From assembly GCA_945867875.1 (NCBI GenBank), contig CAMBJF010000150.1, forward strand, positions 1 through 6,021: DNA of 6,021 nt, given 5' to 3'. The position numbers were made by a program, and so were the translations under genes. This document shows, piece after piece, positions 1 through 5,512 of the stretch (positions are counted from its first letter, which is position 1; each line of letters begins with the position of its first letter). The notes under the pieces were generated by a model. It ran no database searches, was not told the origin of the DNA, and was given only the letters and a program-made list of their open reading frames with translations. The stretch comes from an uncultured Ruminococcus sp. (GTDB lineage: Bacteria > Bacillota > Clostridia > Oscillospirales > Ruminococcaceae).

Positions 1-50
1 TGCACGGATTTATACATAGAATATGAAAGTAAAAATATATAAATTGTTAC

Positions 51-79
51 TTGCATTATTGTCGGAAATGTATTATAAT
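51..79 (+). promoter_or_regulatory. Promoter of the lon operon
   Basis: A consensus -10 hexamer TATAAT lies at 74-79, with TTGCAT at 51-56 as the -35 element (TTG matches; the other three bases do not). The spacer is 17 bp and the flanks are AT-rich, as expected for a vegetative sigma-A promoter. Transcription would start near 86-90, leaving about 125 nt of leader before the lon start. No CIRCE (HrcA) or CtsR heat-shock operator is recognisable around it, so heat regulation of lon is not supported by sequence. Confidence 0.75.
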
Positions 80-85
80 GTAATA

Positions 86-214
86 TATAACCGTGCTTAG
101 TCAGCGCTTTTCGGAGCGCAGAGGGGTTGCTCACGCACGGGTGTGAAGCGGACGAAAAATGAAGCTTATGCATTATCCGTCTGCAAAATACCTATTAAGG
201 ATGGCTATTTTATT
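86..214 (+). promoter_or_regulatory. Structured 5' leader of lon
   Basis: Three inverted repeats are visible between the expected transcription start and lon. CCGTGC (91-96) pairs perfectly with GCACGG (135-140). Inside it GCGCT (104-108) pairs with AGCGC (115-119) over a 6-nt loop. Further on, GCGGACG (148-154) pairs with CGTCTGC (178-184), 7 bp with one G-U, over a 23-nt loop. The outer stem would begin almost at the transcript's 5' end. A weak ribosome binding site, AAGGATGG (197-204), follows. I do not recognise a known riboswitch class, and there is no U-tract that would make any of these a terminator. The structure could be a stabilising 5' element or a translational regulator, or it could be chance. 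Confidence 0.4.
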
Positions 215-218
215 ATGA
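159..218 (+). other. Possible 19-codon upstream ORF overlapping lon start
   Basis: An ATG at 159 opens a short frame encoding MKLMHYPSAKYLLRMAILL and stops at TGA 216-218. That stop shares ATGA with the lon start at 215, the usual arrangement for translational coupling. Its ATG lies in the loop of the 148-184 hairpin. The preceding purine-rich stretch is not a convincing Shine-Dalgarno site, and 19 codons is short enough to arise by chance, so this is a candidate leader peptide only. Confidence 0.22.
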
Positions 219-2656
219 GTAACGAAACTTCAAGGAAAACGGCAGCTCCCGCAGAGCTACCTATGCTTTTGCTGAGGGGACTTGTTGTATTTCCAAAGGT
301 AATGATACATTTTGATGTGGCGAGGGATAAGTCCACCAAGGCTCTTACCGCCGCCGCAAAGGGAAACAAGCTCATTTTCCTCACCGCTCAGAGCGATTAT
401 TCCGAGGAGACCGAGCCTGACAAAATTTACAAGGTGGGCGTTGTTGCCGAGGTAAAGCAGGTGCTCAAAACTCCCGGCGGCGTGACCCGTGTTATGGCGG
501 AGGGACTTTACCGTGCAAGGCTCGTGAACATCATCTCGAACGAGCCATATTATACCGCTGAGGTGAAGCGGTTCCCCGAAAAGAAATCTGCCATAAGCGA
601 TATGGAAATGGAAGCTCTTGTCCGTGCAGTCAAGAACGAATTCAAGGCATATTGCGAGAATATGCCCCGTATGCCCAAGGATTACATAGAGTCAATTATC
701 GGCAGCGATGACCCGAAAAGCATTTTTGACAATATCGCCGTAAGTATGCCCCTGCCAATTGCGGAAAAGCAGCAGCTCCTTGAAGCAAACGGGCTGCATA
801 TAAAGCTTGGAATGCTCCTTACTATGCTCTCCCGTGAGGCACAGGTACTGGGCATCGAAAAGGAGATTCAGGACAAGCTCAGGCAGGAAGTTGACCAGTC
901 TCAGCGGGAATATTATCTCAGGGAGCAGATGAAGGTCATTTCCCAGGAGCTTGGCGAGGAGGACTCCGTTCAGGACGAAGCATATGATTATCTTGACAAG
1001 ATAAACGAGCTGCATCTTCCCGAAGAGGTGTCCGAAAAGCTTTCAAAGGAAGCGGACAGGCTTGCCCGCACATCGCCCTCATCTCAGGAAGCGTATGTTA
1101 TCAGAAATTACCTTGACACCTGCCTTGAACTCCCGTGGAACAAGTTCACCAAGGACAGGATAGACCTTAAAAAGACCAAGGCACAGCTTGACAGGGACCA
1201 TTACGGAATGGAAAAGGTCAAGGACAGGATACTTGAAACTATCGCCGTTAAAAAGCTTGCTCCCGAGGGCAGCGGACAGATAATCTGCCTTTACGGACCT
1301 CCCGGCGTGGGCAAAACTTCCGTTGCCAAGTCCATTGCAAAGGCACTGGGAAAGAAATATGTCCGCATATCTCTCGGCGGCGTTAGGGACGAGTCCGACA
1401 TCAGAGGCCACAGAAAAACATACGTGGGCGCAATGCCCGGACGAATAATCGACGCACTTATCAAGTCGGGAAGCAGCAATCCCCTTATCCTCCTTGACGA
1501 GATAGACAAGATCTCTGGGGATTACAAGGGCGACCCCTCCTCCGCACTCCTTGAAGTCCTTGACAGCGAGCAGAACAGCACTTTCAGAGACCATTACGTT
1601 GAAGTGCCCTTTGACCTTAGTAAGGTAATGTTTATCACCACTGCCAATGACCTGAGCACCATTGACCCTCCCCTTAAGGACAGAATGGAGATAATCGAGC
1701 TTACGAGCTACACCCGTGAGGAAAAGTTCCACATCGCCAAGGAGCATCTTGTTTCAAAGCAGCTCAAAAAGCACGGACTGAAAGCATCTCAGCTTAAAAT
1801 TGCGGACAAGGCGATATATGAGATGATCGATTTTTATACCCGTGAAGCAGGCGTCCGTGAGCTTGAAAGGCAGATAGCGTCTCTTTGCAGAAAGGCTGCA
1901 AGGGAGCTTTGCGATGAGGACAGCGAGATCAAAAAGGTGTCCGTTACCTCTTCAAATCTTGAAAAGTATCTGGGACACAAGAAATATATCGAGGACACAG
2001 TTTCCCACACTGACGAGGTGGGTATCGTCAATGGTCTTGCGTGGACATCTGTTGGCGGCGTGATAATGCCCCTTGAAGTCCTTGTAATGGACGGCAAGGG
2101 CAGCGTTGAGGCAACAGGCTCACTGGGCGATGTTATGAAGGAAAGCTCAAAAATTGCCGTGAGCTATGTCCGTTCCATAGCTGACAGATACGGCATTGAC
2201 CGTAATTTCTACAAGGAAAAGGACATTCACATTCACGCTCCCGAGGGCGCTACCCCCAAGGACGGTCCCTCCGCAGGCGTTACCATGACAACGGCTCTCG
2301 TGTCCGCACTTTCGGGCATTCCCGTAAGAGGGGATATCGCTATGACAGGCGAGATAACTCTCCGAGGACGTGTCCTCCCCATCGGCGGACTGAGGGAAAA
2401 GACAATGGCGGCCTACAAAGAAGGGCTCAAAGCCGTTATCATTCCCGCAGGAAACAAGGGCGACCTTGACGAAGTGGACAATGCGGTGAAGGACAATATG
2501 GAGTTCATTTTCGCTGAGCGAATAACCGATGTGCTTGATGCCGCACTCACCGAAAAGCCCCATAACACGCCCAAGGAAGAGCCTCCCAAGCCTATGGTCA
2601 TAGCTTCACGTGAGGACGAGAACAGAGTGCCTGTTCATTCAAGAAAGCGAAGCTGA
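215..2656 (+). CDS. lon: ATP-dependent endopeptidase Lon (LonA type, S16 family)
   Basis: Lon is a cytosolic hexameric AAA+ serine protease that unfolds and degrades damaged and short-lived regulatory proteins. Numbered from the ATG at 215 (813 residues), an N-terminal LON substrate domain begins with ELPMLLLRGLVVFP and covers roughly residues 10-210. A helical linker leads to the AAA+ module: Walker A GPPGVGKT 361-368, Walker B LILLDEID 424-431, sensor-1 Asn478, arginine finger near Arg490 and sensor-2 Arg548. The protease domain has the KDGPSAG motif with catalytic Ser686 and Lys729, 43 residues apart as in E. coli Lon (Ser679/Lys722), so it should be active. The frame stays open up to a GTG at 143, but the 24 extra residues do not look like Lon, and AAGGATGG lies 10 nt before 215. 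About 35 C-terminal residues (779-813), rich in Pro and charged residues, extend past the usual end. Confidence 0.97.
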   Translation: MSNETSRKTAAPAELPMLLLRGLVVFPKVMIHFDVARDKSTKALTAAAKGNKLIFLTAQSDYSEETEPDKIYKVGVVAEVKQVLKTPGGVTRVMAEGLYRARLVNIISNEPYYTAEVKRFPEKKSAISDMEMEALVRAVKNEFKAYCENMPRMPKDYIESIIGSDDPKSIFDNIAVSMPLPIAEKQQLLEANGLHIKLGMLLTMLSREAQVLGIEKEIQDKLRQEVDQSQREYYLREQMKVISQELGEEDSVQDEAYDYLDKINELHLPEEVSEKLSKEADRLARTSPSSQEAYVIRNYLDTCLELPWNKFTKDRIDLKKTKAQLDRDHYGMEKVKDRILETIAVKKLAPEGSGQIICLYGPPGVGKTSVAKSIAKALGKKYVRISLGGVRDESDIRGHRKTYVGAMPGRIIDALIKSGSSNPLILLDEIDKISGDYKGDPSSALLEVLDSEQNSTFRDHYVEVPFDLSKVMFITTANDLSTIDPPLKDRMEIIELTSYTREEKFHIAKEHLVSKQLKKHGLKASQLKIADKAIYEMIDFYTREAGVRELERQIASLCRKAARELCDEDSEIKKVSVTSSNLEKYLGHKKYIEDTVSHTDEVGIVNGLAWTSVGGVIMPLEVLVMDGKGSVEATGSLGDVMKESSKIAVSYVRSIADRYGIDRNFYKEKDIHIHAPEGATPKDGPSAGVTMTTALVSALSGIPVRGDIAMTGEITLRGRVLPIGGLREKTMAAYKEGLKAVIIPAGNKGDLDEVDNAVKDNMEFIFAERITDVLDAALTEKPHNTPKEEPPKPMVIASREDENRVPVHSRKRS

Positions 2657-2680
2657 AAACTCCTGTTTTTCAGAAAGGAG
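2653..2680 (+). promoter_or_regulatory. Overlapping hairpins at the engB ribosome binding site
   Basis: The engB Shine-Dalgarno AAAGGAG lies at 2674-2680, 11 nt before its ATG. Two alternative pairings involve this gap. CTGAAAA (2653-2659) pairs perfectly with TTTTCAG (2667-2673), leaving CTCCTGT in the loop. Alternatively, CTCCT (2660-2664) pairs perfectly with AGGAG (2676-2680) and hides the Shine-Dalgarno core. The lon stop codon (2654-2656) lies in the first stem, so ribosomes finishing lon would disturb the fold. This is suggestive of translational coupling but not shown. There is no U-tract, so it is not a terminator. Confidence 0.4.
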
Positions 2681-2691
2681 CAGACATAAAT

Positions 2692-3279
2692 ATGAATTTT
2701 AACAAAGCCGAATTTTTCAGAGCATACGGTGAATTTTCCCAGCTGCCTAAATCGGACAGGATAGAAATTGCCTTTGCGGGACGGTCAAACGTGGGAAAAT
2801 CCTCGCTGATAAACAAGGTCTTTAACCGAAAAAATCTTGCGAGGGTCTCCGCAGTTCCCGGAAAAACGGCAACGATAAATTTTTACAGTCTCGAAAACAT
2901 CTACCTTGTAGACCTCCCGGGATACGGCTACGCAAAGGTGGCGAAGTCCGACAAGGTGCGCTGGTCGGGGCTTATCGAGGGATATCTCCACGATGACCGT
3001 GACCTGAGACTTGTTTTCCAGCTCATTGATATGCGCCACCCGCCAACGGGGGACGATATTCATATGATAAATTTCCTCATTGAAAGCGAGATGCCCTTTG
3101 CGATAGTTTTCACAAAGGCGGACAAGCTTTCAAAGCGTGAGCGTGAGGAGCGTATGGCAGGCTTTGCGGCTGAGATACCATATTTCGATGATATCGAAAA
3201 GGTGGAATTTTCCGCTCAGACAGGTGAAGGTGCAGAGAAGATAAGACAGATAATCGAGGAAATTGCCGACGATGAATAA
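2692..3279 (+). CDS. engB: Ribosome biogenesis GTP-binding protein EngB/YsxC (YihA)
   Basis: A small GTPase of the TrmE-Era-EngA-EngB-Septin class that acts in the cytosol in late assembly of the 50S subunit and is essential in several bacteria. At 195 residues it is full length for the family, which is a bare G domain. All motifs are intact: G1 GRSNVGKS 30-37, a switch-I threonine in the G2 region PGKTATINFY 56-65, G3 DLPGYG 74-79, G4 TKAD 141-144 and G5 SAQTGEG 174-180. The DLPGYGYAKV stretch is diagnostic of EngB. The start at 2692 has an AAAGGAG site 11 nt upstream. It follows lon by 35 nt with no promoter between them; the same order (lonA-ysxC) occurs in Bacillus subtilis, so co-transcription is likely. 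Confidence 0.96.
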   Translation: MNFNKAEFFRAYGEFSQLPKSDRIEIAFAGRSNVGKSSLINKVFNRKNLARVSAVPGKTATINFYSLENIYLVDLPGYGYAKVAKSDKVRWSGLIEGYLHDDRDLRLVFQLIDMRHPPTGDDIHMINFLIESEMPFAIVFTKADKLSKREREERMAGFAAEIPYFDDIEKVEFSAQTGEGAEKIRQIIEEIADDE

Positions 3280-3324
3280 ATGACATTAAAGAAGCGACAT
3301 AGGAAAATGAAAGGATATGGTTAA
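3280..3324 (+). other. Possible lysine-rich mini-ORF in the engB-lysA gap
   Basis: ATG at 3280 directly follows the engB stop, and the frame encodes MTLKKRHRKMKGYG before TAA at 3322-3324, one base before the preferred lysA start. It therefore fills almost the whole gap, and 4 of its 14 codons are lysine. A leader peptide sensing lysine would fit a lysine-biosynthesis gene, but there is no attenuator hairpin or convincing Shine-Dalgarno site, and A-rich intergenic DNA yields Lys codons by chance. Confidence 0.15.
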
Positions 3325-3325
3325 A

Positions 3326-4627
3326 ATGTTAGTATCAAAGAATCTGGCTGTTAATGAGCAGGGTCATCTTACTGTCGGGGGTATGGACACAGTAGAGTTG
3401 GCAAAGGAATACGGCACGCCCCTTTACATTATGGACGAGGGACTTATCAGAGAGCACTGCCGCAGCTTCAAGGAGTCTATGGACAAATATTATGGCGGAC
3501 AGGGACTTGTTTGCTACGCAAGCAAGGCATTCTGCTGCAAGGCTATGTGCAGGATAATGCTTGAAGAGGGACTGGGACTTGACGTTGTTTCCGAGGGCGA
3601 GCTGTACACCGCTCTCAGCGTTGGCTTTCCCGCAGAAAAGCTCTGCTTCCACGGCAACAACAAGACTGACCACGAGCTTTCCTATGCCCTTGAAAACGGC
3701 GTCGGCAGGATCATTGTGGATAATATTTACGAGCTTGAGCGTCTTAACCGCCTTGCGGAAAAGACAGGCAGGACCGCAAATATTATGTACAGGATAAAGC
3801 CCGGAATCGACGCTCACACCCATAATTTCATTATGACAGGTCAGATAGACAGCAAGTTCGGCTTTGCCCTTGAAACAGGTGAGGCTTACGAGGCTGTGAA
3901 GAAGGCTATAGAGTGCAGCCACATCAACCTCGTTGGTCTCCACTGCCACATCGGCAGCCAGATATTTGACATTGATCCTTTCGTTAAGGCTGCGGAGGTT
4001 ATGCTCACATTCATCGCAAAGATAAAGGACGAGCTTGGCTTTGAGGTAAAGGAGCTCAATCTCGGCGGCGGCTTCGGCATCAGATACACCGAGGAGGACG
4101 CTCCCGTTGGATATGACAAGTATATGGAAAAGGTCTCCGAAAAGGTAAAGGAGGTCTGCGCCGAAAAGAATGTAAAGCTGCCCTTTATCCTTATCGAGCC
4201 GGGCAGATCAATTGCAGCTCCCGCAGGCATTACCCTCTACACCGTGGGCGGCAGAAAGGAAATACCCAATATCCGCACCTATGTTTCTATTGACGGCGGT
4301 ATGGGCGATAATCCCAGATATGCGCTGTATCAGTCCAAGTATGACGTTGAGGTGGCAAACAAGGCAAACCTCCCCAAGACCGAGACCGTGACAGTTGCAG
4401 GAAAGTGCTGCGAGACAGGCGACCTTATCGGCGAGGGTATGCCCATTCAGCCCGTTGAACCCGGAGATATCCTTGCAGTCCTGGCAACAGGCGCATACAA
4501 CTACTCAATGTCCTCCAACTACAACCGTATCCCCAAGCCGCCCGTTGTTATGATAAGAGACGGCAAGAGCAGAGTTGTTGTTAAGAGAGAGACATTTGAA
4601 GACATCGTAAGAAACGATATTGACTGA
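3326..4627 (+). CDS. lysA: Diaminopimelate decarboxylase
   Basis: Converts meso-2,6-diaminopimelate to L-lysine and CO2 with pyridoxal phosphate, the last step of lysine synthesis. It is a fold-type III (alanine racemase-like) decarboxylase of 433 residues, near the usual 415-440. Visible signatures are the PLP-binding lysine in CYASKAF (Lys67), HCHIGSQI from His206, the phosphate-binding loop LGGGFG 246-251, EPGRSIAAPAG from Glu291 (Arg294), the active-site cysteine of the CETGD motif (Cys362-Asp366) and GAYNYSMSSNYN with Tyr391. CETGD and the overall length favour LysA over ornithine/arginine or carboxynorspermidine decarboxylases. I prefer ATG 3326 because AAAGGA (3310-3315) is 10 nt upstream; the ATG at 3317, three codons earlier, is only 1 nt from that site. 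It lies 46 nt after engB and directly before a strong terminator, so it is probably the last gene of the lon unit. Confidence 0.95.
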   Translation: MLVSKNLAVNEQGHLTVGGMDTVELAKEYGTPLYIMDEGLIREHCRSFKESMDKYYGGQGLVCYASKAFCCKAMCRIMLEEGLGLDVVSEGELYTALSVGFPAEKLCFHGNNKTDHELSYALENGVGRIIVDNIYELERLNRLAEKTGRTANIMYRIKPGIDAHTHNFIMTGQIDSKFGFALETGEAYEAVKKAIECSHINLVGLHCHIGSQIFDIDPFVKAAEVMLTFIAKIKDELGFEVKELNLGGGFGIRYTEEDAPVGYDKYMEKVSEKVKEVCAEKNVKLPFILIEPGRSIAAPAGITLYTVGGRKEIPNIRTYVSIDGGMGDNPRYALYQSKYDVEVANKANLPKTETVTVAGKCCETGDLIGEGMPIQPVEPGDILAVLATGAYNYSMSSNYNRIPKPPVVMIRDGKSRVVVKRETFEDIVRNDID

Positions 4628-4640
4628 TAATTATTTACGG

Positions 4641-4677
4641 AGCCGCAGTGTACGAAATGTACATTGCGGCTTTTTTT
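4641..4677 (+). terminator. Rho-independent terminator after lysA
   Basis: A 13-bp stem (4641-4653 with 4659-4671, one G-U pair) closes a 5-nt GAAAT loop and is followed by seven T residues (4671-4677). It starts 13 nt after the lysA stop and would end the lon-engB-lysA transcript. Confidence 0.93.
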
Positions 4678-4732
4678 ATTTTGTGCAAGATGATATTTTG
4701 GTGTGATTTACATTAAAATTTGCGGTTTTCTC

Positions 4733-4760
4733 TTGATTTTTTTGGTGTATGTGTTATAAT
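4733..4760 (+). promoter_or_regulatory. Promoter of the DUF4240-like gene
   Basis: A perfect extended -10, TGtTATAAT (4752-4760), is preceded by TTGATT (4733-4738) with a 16-bp spacer. It lies just downstream of the lysA terminator, so the next gene is a separate unit. Transcription would begin near 4767. An 8-bp copy of TGTTATAA recurs at 4773-4780 and could be a second, extended -10-only start. Confidence 0.8.
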
Positions 4761-4802
4761 TTTAATAATGAATGTTATAAAACCTTTTAAGGGGGGTACT
4801 TT

Positions 4803-5321
4803 GTGAGTATTATAATGGAGCTGTTCATGCGCAGCCAGACCACCAGCAAATCAGTTACAGACAAGGATTTCTGGAAAATAATCGAAAATATAGACCACGA
4901 ATACAACGGCGACAGCGAGGCTGTTATTTCTTCCATCGTCCGCCATCTGAAAGACTGCGAGGACAGCTATATTTTCTCCTTTGACGATAAGCTCTGCGAG
5001 CTGATATATTCTCTCGACGGCAAAAAATGGGCTGATGAAATTTTCGGCGGTGAGGAATTTGCCGAGGATAAGTTCCTCAGCGCAAGATGCCTTGCGGTTG
5101 CATCGGGTATGGAAACATACACAAAAGTCCTCGGACATCGTGAGAAGATCGACCTGAGCGAGCTTCACTTTGACAACGGAAAGTGGTATGCCTCCACTGA
5201 CGGACTTATCACCGCCGCAGCACAGGCGTGGTCGGAAAAGCATCTTATGAGCCCCGAAAAGTATCCTCATAAGCCGCCTTTTTCTCTCAAATCCCACAGC
5301 AACGAGGAAATGTGGAAATAA
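4803..5321 (+). CDS. DUF4240-like protein, function unknown
   Basis: A 172-residue, soluble, acidic-to-neutral protein with no signal peptide or membrane segment. Residues about 20-128 match my memory of the DUF4240 layout: an N-terminal DFWKIIE helix (22-28), a central F-D-x-x-L helix (60-64) followed by W76, a G-G-x-x-F-x-x-D-x-F segment (82-91), then a helix ending in SGMETYTKVL (101-110). No enzymatic motif is evident. The tail (about 129-172) is less typical; it contains a hydrophobic-aromatic helix with AAAQAW and ends in a proline- and lysine-rich stretch. The start is a GTG at 4803 with AAGGGGGG (4789-4796) 6 nt upstream; ATG 4815 is the alternative. It has its own promoter and terminator, so its neighbours do not inform its role. 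The family match is from memory, with no search run. Confidence 0.85.
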   Translation: MSIIMELFMRSQTTSKSVTDKDFWKIIENIDHEYNGDSEAVISSIVRHLKDCEDSYIFSFDDKLCELIYSLDGKKWADEIFGGEEFAEDKFLSARCLAVASGMETYTKVLGHREKIDLSELHFDNGKWYASTDGLITAAAQAWSEKHLMSPEKYPHKPPFSLKSHSNEEMWK

Positions 5322-5338
5322 TTTTACAGAGCATTATG

Positions 5339-5370
5339 TGCCCTTCGCAAAACCTGCGGAGGGCATTTCT
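5339..5370 (+). terminator. Probable terminator after the DUF4240-like gene
   Basis: An 11-bp stem (5339-5349 with 5355-5365, one G-U pair) around a 5-nt AAACC loop begins 18 nt after the stop codon. The following tract is TTTCTATTTC, interrupted by C and A, so it may be less efficient than the terminator after lysA. Confidence 0.75.
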
Positions 5371-5411
5371 ATTTCATACAAAATTCACGGGTATTTCAGC
5401 ATATTTACAAC

Positions 5412-5438
5412 TTTACTGCAGTAAAAATGTGGTATAAT
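5412..5438 (+). promoter_or_regulatory. Promoter with palindromic candidate operator
   Basis: An extended -10, TGgTATAAT (5430-5438), is clear. The -35 is poor: TTTACT (5412-5417) leaves a 15-bp spacer and TTTACA (5404-5409) a 23-bp one. The stretch 5412-5425, TTTACTGCAGTAAA, is a perfect 14-bp palindrome covering the -35/spacer region, where a dimeric repressor or activator could control transcription. Start would be near 5445, giving about 68 nt of leader before the next ATG. Confidence 0.65.
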
Positions 5439-5512
5439 GTTTTAGACTTAAAAGAGTGACTTTTTTGTTGGCGACAGGAAAATTTTCTGCTCCGTGAGGT
5501 TTTGAGATTTTA

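Noticed and set aside
2..7. Third copy of GCACGG at the window edge, matching 135-140
   Set aside because: A 6-bp match upstream of the promoter cannot take part in the leader fold and is likely chance.
91..140. Possible CIRCE heat-shock operator or c-di-GMP riboswitch in the lon leader
   Set aside because: The inverted repeats do not match TTAGCACTC-N9-GAGTGCTAA, and the CACGCACGG string alone lacks the rest of the c-di-GMP riboswitch core.
1079..1747. Long reverse-strand open frame (222 codons) inside lon
   Set aside because: It lies antisense to the conserved AAA+ region of lon, lacks a recognisable domain or ribosome binding site, and is explained by codon bias of the sense gene.
2653..2673. 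Terminator between lon and engB
   Set aside because: The 7-bp hairpin is followed by AAAGGAG rather than a U-tract, and the stem is mostly A-U.
3335..3949. Reverse-strand open frame (204 codons) inside lysA
   Set aside because: Antisense shadow of a clearly conserved gene, with no independent coding signal.
5450..5464. AAAAG/CTTTT hairpin in the leader of the last gene
   Set aside because: Only 5 mostly A-U pairs; too weak to call an attenuator despite the T-run that follows.
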